Source: UBA10438 sp044238605 (GTDB lineage Bacteria > Bacteroidota > Ignavibacteria > Kapaibacteriales > Kapaibacteriaceae). From it: DNA of 64,000 nt. Below, piece after piece: positions 31,403 to 39,739 of the stretch. The first letter of the stretch is position 1, and each line of letters opens with the position of its first letter. The notes under the pieces were generated by a model. The model saw only the letters and a program-made list of their open reading frames with translations, did not search any database and was not told where the DNA came from. A program made the position numbers and the translations under genes. The stretch spans positions 62,001 through 126,000 of the forward strand of contig JBIICY010000006.1 of NCBI GenBank assembly GCA_044238605.1, read 5' to 3'.

Positions 31403-32845
31403 ATGGCAACAACAACCAAAAAGACGGCCGTAAAGGGCGTCGCAACAAACGGTGTAGCAAAGAATGGTGCAGCCAAGAACGGTGTGCACGCATCCAATAA
31501 GCTCATGAAGCTTCCATCACGCGTTGCAAAGGGCGACATTGGCTATAAGCCAAACGCTTTTGCTGTAGCAGACATGAGTCTTGCCCCATGGGGTCGCAAA
31601 GAAATCATGCTTGCCGAGGCAGAGATGCCAGGCCTTATGGCCCTCCGCGAGGAGTATAAGGGCAAGAAGCCTCTCAAGGGTGCGCGCATCGCAGGCTGCC
31701 TTCACATGACGATTCAAACAGCCGTGTTGATCGAAACACTGATCGACCTCGGCGCAGATGTGCAGTGGTCTAGCTGCAACATCTTCTCAACACAAGATCA
31801 CGCTGCCGCTGCAATTGCTAAGGCCGGCGCCCCTGTGTTTGCCTGGAAAGGCATGAACGAAGAAGAGTTTGATTGGTGCATCGAGCAGACGCTGTTCTTC
31901 GGCAAGAGCCGCGAGCCCCTTAACATGATTCTCGACGATGGTGGAGATCTCACCAACATGGTACTTGATAAGTACCCTGAGCTTGTGTCGGGCATTAATG
32001 GATTGTCTGAAGAAACCACAACAGGCGTTTTGCGTTTGTATGAGCGCATCAAGGCTGGCACGCTTCCAATTCCTGCGATCAACGTAAACGACTCGGTCAC
32101 GAAGAGCAAGTTCGACAACAAGTACGGCTGCAAAGAATCTCTCGTAGATGCTATCCGCCGTGCAACAGACATTATGCTTGCTGGTAAGGTTGCTGTTGTT
32201 GCTGGCTACGGAGACGTAGGTAAGGGCTCTGCAGCATCTCTAGCCGGTGCAGGCGTTCGCGTGATCGTTACAGAGATCGACCCGATCTGCGCACTGCAGG
32301 CTGCAATGGATGGCTTTGAAGTAAAGAAGATGGCAGATGCCGTCAAGGAAGCAGACATCGTTGTGACAGCTACAGGCAACTGCGACGTGATCAACGAAAA
32401 GCACTTCAAGTCCATGAAGGACAAGGCAATCGTCTGTAACATTGGTCACTTCGATAACGAAATCGACATGGCGTGGCTCAACAAGAACTACGGCAAGACG
32501 AAGCTCGAGATCAAGCCGCAAGTTGACATGTACACCATCGGCAAGAACAACATCATCGTTCTCGCAGAAGGTCGCCTTGTAAACCTTGGCTGCGCAATGG
32601 GTCACCCATCATTCGTGATGTCGAACTCATTTACCAACCAAACACTCGCGCAGCTTGAGCTCTGGAAGAACTCCGACAAATACGAGAACAAGGTGTACGT
32701 GCTGCCGAAGAAGCTCGACGAAAAGGTTGCTCGCCTGCATCTGAAGAAAATCGGCGTCCAGCTCGATGTTCTCAACGACAAACAGGCCAAGTACATTGGC
32801 GTAGAAGTCAAGGGGCCATACAAGCCCGAGTATTACCGGTATTAA
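31403..32845 (+). CDS. ahcY: S-adenosylhomocysteine hydrolase with basic N-terminal extension
   Basis: 480-residue NAD-dependent hydrolase splitting S-adenosylhomocysteine to adenosine and homocysteine. Family blocks: GARIAGCLHMTIQTAVLIET, SSCNIFSTQDHAAAAI, the NAD-binding loop VAGYGDVGKGSAASL, VVTATGNCDVI and the C-terminal DKYENKVYVLPKKLDEKVA ending in PDxYRY-like YKPEYYRY. Residues 1-~35 are an unusual Lys/Ala/Asn/Gly-rich extension with an AKNG repeat before the conserved body. Its role is unknown; a later start (e.g. at LMKLPSR) is conceivable. A heptamer repeat begins 3 bp after the stop, then a terminator shared with the GNAT gene. Confidence 0.95.
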   Translation: MATTTKKTAVKGVATNGVAKNGAAKNGVHASNKLMKLPSRVAKGDIGYKPNAFAVADMSLAPWGRKEIMLAEAEMPGLMALREEYKGKKPLKGARIAGCLHMTIQTAVLIETLIDLGADVQWSSCNIFSTQDHAAAAIAKAGAPVFAWKGMNEEEFDWCIEQTLFFGKSREPLNMILDDGGDLTNMVLDKYPELVSGINGLSEETTTGVLRLYERIKAGTLPIPAINVNDSVTKSKFDNKYGCKESLVDAIRRATDIMLAGKVAVVAGYGDVGKGSAASLAGAGVRVIVTEIDPICALQAAMDGFEVKKMADAVKEADIVVTATGNCDVINEKHFKSMKDKAIVCNIGHFDNEIDMAWLNKNYGKTKLEIKPQVDMYTIGKNNIIVLAEGRLVNLGCAMGHPSFVMSNSFTNQTLAQLELWKNSDKYENKVYVLPKKLDEKVARLHLKKIGVQLDVLNDKQAKYIGVEVKGPYKPEYYRY

Positions 32846-32847
32846 GA

Positions 32848-32903
32848 AGCAGCGAGCAGCGAGCAGCGAGTAGTGAACAGCGAGTAGCGAACAGCGAACA
32901 ATA
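32848..32903. repeat. Heptanucleotide tandem repeat behind the ahcY stop
   Basis: Eight 7-bp units: three perfect AGCAGCG followed by AGTAGTG, AACAGCG, AGTAGCG, AACAGCG and AACAATA. The stop-codon-proximal part (TAAGA-AGCAGCG...) is identical over more than 20 bp to that behind sucD at 45897. Confidence 0.9.
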
Positions 32904-32916
32904 ATGTACAGAAATC

Positions 32917-32944
32917 AAAGGCCCTGCTAACGCAGGGCCTTTTT
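32917..32944. terminator. Bidirectional terminator between ahcY and GNAT gene
   Basis: 11-bp perfect stem (AAAGGCCCTGC at 32917-32927 with its complement at 32932-32942), TAAC loop, T run on the plus strand. The minus-strand GNAT stop codon lies inside its left arm region, so it serves both convergent genes. Confidence 0.88.
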
Positions 32945-33436
32945 CATTACGTAGTCATTTAGCCAGAAGTGCTTGTACGGAATATCTACCGTCTCGATGA
33001 CGTGGTAGCCTTGTTTACGGTAGAACTCTTGAGCAGAGTTGTATCGGTTAACATTAAGCCGAAGTTCTCTGCCACCCTGTTCTGCGACGCGCCGCTCAAC
33101 GTCATCCAGAAGCGATCTGCCGATTCCACTGCCCTGATTCCCGGGCCGAATGTATAGCCGGTGGAGTTTGAATACCCCTGCCTCATCGTCTGATTTCCTG
33201 AAGAACGCAAAACCGTGTGGCTGTCCATCGACAAATGCTACTACGTACGTGCCCTCAGCGTTGGCGATTTGACGCCTGATCGCATCCACACTGAGCAGTT
33301 CGTTGAACATCATCGAAATCTGCTCTTGGGTGATGATCGCTCGGTATGTTGGCTCCCACGTAGCGAGAGCTACGTCATGGATGCTCAAAACGTCTTCAAG
33401 ATCAGCCAGACGGATCGCAACTTCAACAGAATTCAT
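32927..33436 (-). CDS. GNAT-family N-acetyltransferase
   Basis: 169-residue acetyltransferase of the GNAT fold. The acetyl-CoA pyrophosphate loop is readable as RPGNQGSGIGRSLLDDVE (R/Q-x-x-G-x-G/A), preceded by the FKLHRLYI strand and followed by LRLNVNRYNSAQEFYRKQGY, the C-terminal signature. The target is unknown; related proteins acetylate small amines or peptide N-termini. The ATG at 33436 has an AGGAAAG ribosome-binding site; upstream in-frame codons are non-conserved. Downstream of gyrB, 132 bp apart, and ends in a shared terminator. Confidence 0.88.
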   Translation of the reverse strand: MNSVEVAIRLADLEDVLSIHDVALATWEPTYRAIITQEQISMMFNELLSVDAIRRQIANAEGTYVVAFVDGQPHGFAFFRKSDDEAGVFKLHRLYIRPGNQGSGIGRSLLDDVERRVAEQGGRELRLNVNRYNSAQEFYRKQGYHVIETVDIPYKHFWLNDYVMKKALR

Positions 33437-33497
33437 GTCTTTCCTGCTTCCTCGGGAACTATCTAGTACCCGCGCGCATTTCCACATCCATATGGTT

Positions 33498-33565
33498 GGG
33501 GCGTTCTTACCTGAATGCCCCTACTTTCGGACCTCGCATGAGTGCAGACATGCGAGGTCTTTTTG
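33498..33565 (+). ncRNA. Candidate small RNA or antisense terminator (plus strand)
   Basis: Two hairpins on the plus strand between the GNAT and gyrB genes: 33498-33521 (9-bp stem, one G-T pair, loop TTACCT) and 33530-33559 (11-bp perfect stem GACCTCGCATG, 8-base loop), the second followed by TTTTTTGTTTTT. That is a classical intrinsic terminator for plus-strand transcription, although both flanking genes are read on the minus strand. It could end a small RNA or stop antisense transcription into gyrB. No promoter was identified. Confidence 0.3.
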
Positions 33566-33568
33566 TTT

Positions 33569-35575
33569 TTAGATGTCCAGATTACGCACGTACTGTGCAT
33601 TCCGCTCGATAAAGTCGCGACGTGGCTCAACAGCTTCGCCCATGAGGGTTTCAAAGACGTGCATTGCCTCTGCAGCATTTTCGATGCTTACGCGAAGAAG
33701 CGTGCGAGTTTCAGGGTTCATGGTTGTAGCCCAGAGTTGTTCTGGGTTCATTTCTCCAAGACCCTTAAAACGACTGATCACGATTCCGTCTGCCGTAGCC
33801 CCCTCCTCAACCGGTGCCTCAGCATCTTCTACTGGCGCTTTTTCCGTGGCCTTTGCAGCCTTGCGCTCGGCCTTCTCCTTGCGGATGCGGTTGATGATCT
33901 CATCGCGCTCTGCATCGTTGTATGCATAGTGTTCCTGCTTGCCCTTCTTGAGCTTATAGAGAGGGGGCTGGGCAATGTAAAGGCGTCCATCATTGATGAG
34001 CTGCGGCATATGCTTCCAGAACAGCGTCAGAAGCAACGTGCGGATGTGCGAACCATCAACGTCGGCATCGGCCATAAGAATGATCTTCCCATAGCGGGCA
34101 CGTGCAACGTCAAAATCGTCCCCGAATCCTGCACCGATAGCGGTAAAGATCGTACGGACTTCCTCGTTCTCGAGTACCTTCGTTAGGCGCGCTTTATGAA
34201 CGTTCAGAATCTTACCCTTAAGAGGAAGAATTGCCTGAAAACGTCTGTCGCGTCCCTGCTTGGCAGAGCCACCGGCCGAATCGCCCTCGACGAGGAAGAT
34301 CTCGGTGTCTTCTGGAGTGCGAAGCTGACAGTCTGCGAGCTTTCCTGGCAGCGAGCCGCTTTCCAGCGCGCCTTTCCGACGGATAAGATCCTTTGCCTTG
34401 CGCGCTGCTGCGCGTGCTTCTGCAGACTGCGTAGCCTTTTCGATAATCGTCTTGGCCGCGCTTGGCGTTGCATCGAGATACTTGCTGAGTTCTTCGTTCA
34501 CGATAGAGCGAACGATACCTTCTGTTTCTCCGTTGCCAAGCTTTGTCTTTGTCTGACCTTCGAACTGAGGCTCGGCAACCTTGACGGCAACGATTGCCGT
34601 AAGGCCTTCACGGAAATCCTCGCCTGTAAGGTTGATGTCTTTCTTGGTCATGTTGTTCGCCGACGCATACGCGTTCAGCGTACGCGTAAGCGCACTACGG
34701 AAACCGGAAACGTGCGTTCCACCTTCAACAGTATTGATGTTGTTTACGTACGATAGCAGCGTTTCACTGTATCCACTATTGTATTCAAAGCAGATCTCAA
34801 CAACTGTCTCGACGCCAGATTCGTTGGTGGACATGCCCGACATCAGAATAGGCTTTGTGATCACCGTTGCGTTGGCGTCGAGGTGACGTGCAAAGTCTAC
34901 AAGACCACCGCGATATGCGAATACGTCCTTTTGACCATCCCGCTCATCCTGGAGTATAATCGTTACATCAGGGTTGAGAAATGCCAACTCGCGTAGACGC
35001 TCAGAAACCTTCTCATAACGGAATTCTACTGTTCGAAAGATCGTTGCGTCTGGCCAGAAGCGAACAGTTGTACCCGTACGCGATGACGTGCCGATCTCCT
35101 GAACCGCGCCTTGTGGAGCACCGATCTTGTACTTCTGCTCGTACATCTTGCCTTCGCGTTCTACCGTTACGGTAAGGTCCGTCGAAAGTGCATTTACGCA
35201 GCTCACACCCACGCCGTGAAGTCCACCAGACACCTTATAGGTGTTCTTATCGAACTTACCACCAGCGTGCAGCGTGCACATAACCACTTCAAGAGTAGAG
35301 ATCTTCTTTACCGGGTGGGGCCCAACAGGGATGCCCCGTCCATCATCCTGCACCGAGCACGACCCATCGGAATGCAATGTTATCGTGATGTTCTTACAAT
35401 GTCCGGCAAGGGCCTCGTCGATCGAGTTGTCTACAACTTCCTGGATCAAGTGGTGAAGGCCGCGCTCGCCTACGTCGCCGATGTACATGGCAGGACGTTT
35501 GCGGACGGCTTCGAGTCCTTCGAGGACCTTAATGCTATCCTCGGTATATCCGGGTTGCTGTATGGTTTCTGACAT
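33569..35575 (-). CDS. gyrB: DNA gyrase subunit B
   Basis: 668-residue ATPase subunit of DNA gyrase, introducing negative supercoils. GHKL ATPase motifs: EVVDNSIDEALAGHC, DDGRGIPVGPHP and KVSGGLHGVGVSCVNAL. The TOPRIM motif is EIFLVEGDSAGGSAKQGRDR with DADVDGSHIRTLLLTLF, and the C-terminus RFKGLGEMNPEQLWATTM is typical. A ~25-residue Ala/Glu/Lys-rich insert (KAERKAAKATEKAPVEDAEA) lies near residue 590. The ATG at 35575 has an AGGAG-like ribosome-binding site. It ends a minus-strand cluster dnaN-recF-DUF721-gyrB; no gyrA or dnaA in the window. Confidence 0.97.
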   Translation of the reverse strand: MSETIQQPGYTEDSIKVLEGLEAVRKRPAMYIGDVGERGLHHLIQEVVDNSIDEALAGHCKNITITLHSDGSCSVQDDGRGIPVGPHPVKKISTLEVVMCTLHAGGKFDKNTYKVSGGLHGVGVSCVNALSTDLTVTVEREGKMYEQKYKIGAPQGAVQEIGTSSRTGTTVRFWPDATIFRTVEFRYEKVSERLRELAFLNPDVTIILQDERDGQKDVFAYRGGLVDFARHLDANATVITKPILMSGMSTNESGVETVVEICFEYNSGYSETLLSYVNNINTVEGGTHVSGFRSALTRTLNAYASANNMTKKDINLTGEDFREGLTAIVAVKVAEPQFEGQTKTKLGNGETEGIVRSIVNEELSKYLDATPSAAKTIIEKATQSAEARAAARKAKDLIRRKGALESGSLPGKLADCQLRTPEDTEIFLVEGDSAGGSAKQGRDRRFQAILPLKGKILNVHKARLTKVLENEEVRTIFTAIGAGFGDDFDVARARYGKIILMADADVDGSHIRTLLLTLFWKHMPQLINDGRLYIAQPPLYKLKKGKQEHYAYNDAERDEIINRIRKEKAERKAAKATEKAPVEDAEAPVEEGATADGIVISRFKGLGEMNPEQLWATTMNPETRTLLRVSIENAAEAMHVFETLMGEAVEPRRDFIERNAQYVRNLDI

Positions 35576-35597
35576 GAACTTCTCCTAGTAAACAACG

Positions 35598-35873
35598 TTA
35601 CCGAATGATGATCTCTCGAACGAAATCTTCACCGGCACGCTGGTTGAGTGATAATCGTAATTCTTCTCGACGAAGCATTAACTCGCTTCGCCAGGGGGCT
35701 TCCGGCACGTGTATGCGCAAGACCCCATGTTCAAATGATCGAATCTGTGTGCGGCCTGCAAGCCCCTTGCCAACAACGTCTTCCCAATACACCGGTAGGC
35801 GGGCTTTGAGGAGCTCTCCTTCAAGATGTCGGCTCTTGATAAACCCTCGCAGCAGATCGCGAAGCTCGTGCAT
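35598..35873 (-). CDS. DUF721 (DciA-related) protein
   Basis: 91-residue protein of the DUF721 family. The family pattern is readable: LLRGFIKSRHLEGELLKARL, YWEDVVGKGLAGRTQI and VLRIHVPEAPWRSELMLRRE. DciA, a member of this family, loads the replicative helicase in bacteria lacking DnaC/DnaI, and members often sit near dnaA-recF-gyrB as here. This copy is shorter than proteobacterial DciA and lacks its C-terminal tail. Its start overlaps the recF stop by one base (TAATG), indicating translational coupling. A role in replication initiation is inferred from family and position. Confidence 0.85.
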   Translation of the reverse strand: MHELRDLLRGFIKSRHLEGELLKARLPVYWEDVVGKGLAGRTQIRSFEHGVLRIHVPEAPWRSELMLRREELRLSLNQRAGEDFVREIIIR

Positions 35874-37063
35874 TACGCTGCCTCCCGTGCTGCTTCGACA
35901 GTCTGTTGTTGCAGCGAGACATGTCCGGCTTCTACGTGAAAGAGCGACACATGGATCGGTGTAGCTCGCGCAACATTCTTTGTGCTGATCAACTCCAGAA
36001 CATCAGTACCGTTGGTGGTGGTCACGAAACACTGCATTCCCATGCGGATAATCTCTTCGAGCACCCTAGCGCTTCGTTCGTTGTCAAGCTCACTAAACAC
36101 ATCATCAAGCAGCACAATAGGGCGCTCGTTGCAGCGCTCATGGAGCAGCTCGCACTCTGCAATCTTGAGCGCGATCAACAGCGACTTATGTTGTCCTTGA
36201 GACGCCGTCTCGCGGACAAGTCCACCGTTGATGCAGAAGAGCATCTCATCTTTTTGAGGACCGAACATCGTTACTTCACGCGATATCTCTCGGTTGCGCA
36301 GATCCTGTGCCTGCTTCTGGTAGAGTTCTGTGATGTAGGGGGCTGTGAACTCGTGGTCTACAAGCTCATCTGCGCAATCCGGCTGGTAAACAATCGTAAT
36401 CGATTCGCGCTGCGCACTGATGGTTTCGTAGACCGATTCGATACGAGGTGTGAATTCACGAATAAACGCAGCTCTTCGATCAACGATCTCAGCGCTCACG
36501 GCAATAAACTGGCTTGTCCAGAGATCGAGCTCCTGCATTCCCGCTTGACCGGCTGCAACGAGCTGGAGCAGTGCGTTTCTGTGCTTCAATATCCGCCGAT
36601 GCTCAAACAACAGCTCTGCGTAACGCCTGCTGGACTGGGCCATCACACCATCTAGGAATGCTCTGCGCTCAGAGGGTCCGCCGAACGTAATGCTCTTGTG
36701 GTCCGGACTTAACGCCACGATCGGCATCTCGCCGATGATATCTCGAGGCGTGCAAGACGTTTTGGCCGAATTTGAGATCTTCTTCCGAACACCGGCTCGT
36801 ATCTCAACAGAAACCGAGTACGGCACATCTACGTCACGAATGGCGTGCACAGCTGCTGAACTCGATGATGTTCCGTGTTGAATCACAGCCTGATCTGGAA
36901 CTGGTACAAAACTCTTTGCAATGGCGCAGAAGCTGATAGCTTCCAGAATAGACGTCTTACCTGATCCGTTCAGACCCGACAATACATTTACGTCAGGTGC
37001 ACAGCGAAGCTCCGTTCTCTCATGATTACGGACGTGCTCTACCGAGACGGATCGAATGACCAC
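35873..37063 (-). CDS. recF: DNA replication and repair protein RecF
   Basis: 396-residue SMC-like ATPase that helps load RecA at gaps with RecO and RecR. Walker A is GLNGSGKTS (residues ~30-38), the middle carries the RecF signature region (ALSPDHKSITFGGPSERRAFLDG) and the C-terminal part holds the ABC signature and Walker B (SQGQHKSLLIALK, IVLLDDVFSELDNER). The start is GTG; no ATG is available between the dnaN stop and the conserved N-terminus. It is 16 bp downstream of dnaN and overlaps DUF721 by one base. Slightly longer than E. coli RecF (357). Confidence 0.95.
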   Translation of the reverse strand: MVIRSVSVEHVRNHERTELRCAPDVNVLSGLNGSGKTSILEAISFCAIAKSFVPVPDQAVIQHGTSSSSAAVHAIRDVDVPYSVSVEIRAGVRKKISNSAKTSCTPRDIIGEMPIVALSPDHKSITFGGPSERRAFLDGVMAQSSRRYAELLFEHRRILKHRNALLQLVAAGQAGMQELDLWTSQFIAVSAEIVDRRAAFIREFTPRIESVYETISAQRESITIVYQPDCADELVDHEFTAPYITELYQKQAQDLRNREISREVTMFGPQKDEMLFCINGGLVRETASQGQHKSLLIALKIAECELLHERCNERPIVLLDDVFSELDNERSARVLEEIIRMGMQCFVTTTNGTDVLELISTKNVARATPIHVSLFHVEAGHVSLQQQTVEAAREAA

Positions 37064-37079
37064 CGTGCAAGCCCCTTGA

Positions 37080-38198
37080 CTAGATCTTCACCGGCATAAC
37101 GAGCATCAGAAGCGAATCGTCGCCGGCCGCTGGTGTGATGAGCACTGCGCGAATCGGCGATGAAAATGTCATCTTCACGTTAAGATCCGGATCGTCATCG
37201 GCGGTAATGTTCTTGATTGCTTCTTCAAGGAATCGGTAGTTGAATCCAACTTCGAACGAACCGCTCGTAAACTCACATGGAATATTCTCCGTGCCCTTAC
37301 CGCCCGAATCTTCGTCTTCGGAGTGTACCGACATCGAAGATGCTTCGATACGGAATCGCACGTGCTTTGTGTTGGTGTTTGCGAACAGCGAAACGCGTTT
37401 GATGGCGCTGAGAACTTCGCGCTGGTTGACAATAAGCGTTTTATCGTTGTCGGACGGAATCACGTTCTGATACGGAGGATACTTCTCATCAATAATCCGC
37501 GTCGTGATCGTCATTGAGCCTACACTGAAGCGCGCGTGTGTGCGGGAAATCGCCATTTCGACGTTGCTGTCCAGCTTGCGAAGAAGCTCAACCGCGCGCG
37601 AAGGCACAATGGCTTCAAGGTCTGCAGGGAAGGATGCCCCATTGGCTTGAACAACAACGCGCGACAGGCGGAAGCCATCCGTTGCCACAGCCGTTACACT
37701 TTCGCCGTGAAACTGAAAAAACACACCCGTCATGCTCGGCCGATACTCTTCTGTTGATACGGCAAACACTGTTTTGTTCGCCATACGCACCATGTCTTCT
37801 TTGCGTAGCTGAGCAACTTGAGCATCTGGGAATGGAGGGATCGACGGGAATTCTTCAGCATCGAGCGATTTCATTTCGTACGAACCGGTAGGTGTGCGAA
37901 TCGTAATCACCTGCGTCTTCGGATTGCCATCAACCTCGATTGAACCTGAAGATCCAAGTTCCTTTACTAGGTCGTTAAACTGGCGTGCAGGAATGAGCAG
38001 TGCCCCATCCTTTTCACCTACAACGGCGATCGCCAAAGAGATCGTGATCTCCTGATCCGTCGCTGTAAACGTCAGCTGGCTCCCCTCCAGCTCAGCATGA
38101 AGATGCTCAAGCACTGGTATGGTGCTTTTTGCTGGAATTGCGGGAAGAACCTTTTGCAACGCTTTTTGAAGGTCGGGAAGGGCTACTGTGAACTTCAT
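37080..38198 (-). CDS. dnaN: DNA polymerase III beta subunit (sliding clamp)
   Basis: 372-residue processivity clamp that tethers the replicative polymerase to DNA. Three repeated clamp domains are readable, opening with MKFTVALPDLQKALQKVLPA and ending in a typical C-terminal peptide (DDSLLMLVMPVKI, the MPVKI/MPMRL end). I set the start at 38198; further upstream codons would overlap the region divergent with psd and lack similarity. First gene of the minus-strand replication cluster. The usual upstream neighbour dnaA is replaced by the divergent psd gene, so the promoter must lie in the 93-bp gap. Confidence 0.97.
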   Translation of the reverse strand: MKFTVALPDLQKALQKVLPAIPAKSTIPVLEHLHAELEGSQLTFTATDQEITISLAIAVVGEKDGALLIPARQFNDLVKELGSSGSIEVDGNPKTQVITIRTPTGSYEMKSLDAEEFPSIPPFPDAQVAQLRKEDMVRMANKTVFAVSTEEYRPSMTGVFFQFHGESVTAVATDGFRLSRVVVQANGASFPADLEAIVPSRAVELLRKLDSNVEMAISRTHARFSVGSMTITTRIIDEKYPPYQNVIPSDNDKTLIVNQREVLSAIKRVSLFANTNTKHVRFRIEASSMSVHSEDEDSGGKGTENIPCEFTSGSFEVGFNYRFLEEAIKNITADDDPDLNVKMTFSSPIRAVLITPAAGDDSLLMLVMPVKI

Positions 38199-38239
38199 GG
38201 GTATTCCGAAAGAAATCACGCCGTACGGCGCGAAAATGC

Positions 38240-38247
38240 TAGTTTTG
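38240..38247 (+). promoter_or_regulatory. Candidate -7 element (TAGTTTTG) in the dnaN-psd gap
   Basis: TAnnTTTG match on the plus strand 44 bp before the psd ATG. It overlaps a quasi-palindrome (CGAAAATGCTAGTTTTGA) whose other strand offers a TAGCATTTTCG element toward dnaN, so the two divergent promoters may overlap. No DnaA-box cluster is seen. Confidence 0.35.
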
Positions 38248-38291
38248 AAGGGCGAATCTACGAACCACTTCATGAGTCTACAACCATTCGA

Positions 38292-38972
38292 ATGCAAAGA
38301 ATATTAACACCTTACGGCTATGACAACGCCTTTCTGATGCTGGGCATCGGTTTGGCCGTTGCTTCGTTTGGTTTTGCTCCCATCGCCGTGGGGCTCAAGG
38401 CGGCGTGTTGGGCCTTTGGTGGCGGACTGTTTCTTTTTACGATGTGGTTCTTTCGCGACGCTGAGCGTCCGATGAATCCTGCCGCAGCCGCCGACAGCGC
38501 CTTGATTGTGGCCCCTGCTGATGGTCAGGTTGTTAATGTGATTCCATTGGATCATTCCCCAGAACTGGGAAGTGCTGCTGTCCAGATCAGCATATTCCTC
38601 TCACCTGTTAATCTGCACGTAAACCGTTATCCTGCTTCAGGAATCATTCGCAAAGTCACGTACTTCCCTGGCAAGTATCTGATGGCATTCAATCCGAAGT
38701 CTAGCCAGGAGAACGAACGGTCTCAGTTTGTTCTCGAAACCGAGCACGGAGTGATATCCTACCAGCAGATCACGGGATTTCTTGCTCGCCGCATCGTCTA
38801 TGAAACCCAGGAAGGCGATGCTGTGAAGGCTGGCGAACGATTTGGTATGATGAAATTCGGCTCAAGAATGGACGTCGTAGTCCCAGCAAGCGCTGAGATT
38901 CTCGTGCGTCCAGGCCAAAAGGTGGTAAGCAACGCTTCTATTCTGGCCAACATGAGAGGCCCGAAGGCGTAA
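38292..38972 (+). CDS. psd: Phosphatidylserine decarboxylase proenzyme
   Basis: 226-residue membrane enzyme of the short Psd type, converting phosphatidylserine to phosphatidylethanolamine. Two N-terminal hydrophobic segments (NAFLMLGIGLAVASFGFAPI and ACWAFGGGLFLFTMWFF) are followed by VAPADGQVVNV, FLSPVNLHVNRYPASG and the self-cleavage site FGSRMDVV, where the Ser becomes the pyruvoyl cofactor. The ATG at 38292 fits the family length; the longer open frame is an artefact overlapping dnaN. pssA, which makes the substrate, starts 2 bp downstream. Confidence 0.93.
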   Translation: MQRILTPYGYDNAFLMLGIGLAVASFGFAPIAVGLKAACWAFGGGLFLFTMWFFRDAERPMNPAAAADSALIVAPADGQVVNVIPLDHSPELGSAAVQISIFLSPVNLHVNRYPASGIIRKVTYFPGKYLMAFNPKSSQENERSQFVLETEHGVISYQQITGFLARRIVYETQEGDAVKAGERFGMMKFGSRMDVVVPASAEILVRPGQKVVSNASILANMRGPKA

Positions 38973-38974
38973 GC

Positions 38975-39736
38975 ATGCGCGTAACCCGATCAGTGATTCC
39001 CAACCTGTTCACCGTAGCGAATCTCTTCTGCGGTTTTGCCTCGATCGTGGCCTCCTTCGAGGGCAGGATCGATCAGGCCATATGGCTGGTAGTAACGGCG
39101 GGCATTTTCGATATGCTGGATGGCGTTGTGGCGCGCATTACGCACAGTACATCTGAGTTCGGGGTGGAACTGGATTCGCTTTGCGACGCCGTGTCGTTTG
39201 GGGTTGCGCCGTCCGTGCTGCTGTATGTTACGTTTCCGCTCTCGTGGCAGCACCAGCAGTGGACGCTTGTCATTGCCGCGCTTCCTGCCATTGCAGGCGT
39301 CTTGCGACTAGCCAGGTTTAACGTGCAGCTTACCAGCATGGAAGACAAACTGTACTTCCGGGGAATGCCCATACCAGCTGGTGCACTTACGCTCCTTGCC
39401 TATATCCACGATTGGCACATCGAGATACCAGGAGCATACCAGCCAGCGGCTCTCATGATCGTAACAGTCCTGGTTTCGCTGGCAATGGTCAGCACCATCA
39501 AGTACGACAATCTGCCACGTCCGTCTGCCCGTTCATTCCGTCAGCGGCCGGCAATCTTTATCATCTTCGTCGTTGGCATCATCGCCTGCATTGCCACCTC
39601 ACTCAAGGCAATGTTCCCATTTATGGCTCTGTATCTTGCAGGGGGCGCGGTGCGTCATGCAGTTGTATTCCTGCGTGATCGCAATGATGCTGATGACTCC
39701 ATTGAAGAATCCGATCCAGACCCACTTTCCATGTAA
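38975..39736 (+). CDS. pssA: CDP-diacylglycerol-serine O-phosphatidyltransferase
   Basis: 253-residue integral membrane enzyme making phosphatidylserine from CDP-diacylglycerol and serine. The CDP-alcohol phosphatidyltransferase motif DG-x2-AR-x8-G-x3-D-x3-D is complete from DGVVARITHS through GVELDSLCD (residues ~49-71). Six or so hydrophobic helices are apparent. The gene lies 2 bp after psd and the two carry out consecutive steps to phosphatidylethanolamine. The C-terminal ~15 residues are acidic. purS starts 3 bp after its stop. Confidence 0.94.
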   Translation: MRVTRSVIPNLFTVANLFCGFASIVASFEGRIDQAIWLVVTAGIFDMLDGVVARITHSTSEFGVELDSLCDAVSFGVAPSVLLYVTFPLSWQHQQWTLVIAALPAIAGVLRLARFNVQLTSMEDKLYFRGMPIPAGALTLLAYIHDWHIEIPGAYQPAALMIVTVLVSLAMVSTIKYDNLPRPSARSFRQRPAIFIIFVVGIIACIATSLKAMFPFMALYLAGGAVRHAVVFLRDRNDADDSIEESDPDPLSM

Positions 39737-39739
39737 TCT

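Noticed and set aside
38199..38291. Replication origin in the dnaN-psd gap
   Set aside because: Only 93 bp and no cluster of DnaA boxes (TTATCCACA-like) or AT-rich unwinding element was seen.
38097..38291. Longer N-terminus for psd overlapping dnaN
   Set aside because: The extra 65 codons are antisense to dnaN and not psd-like; the ATG at 38292 gives a normal psd length.
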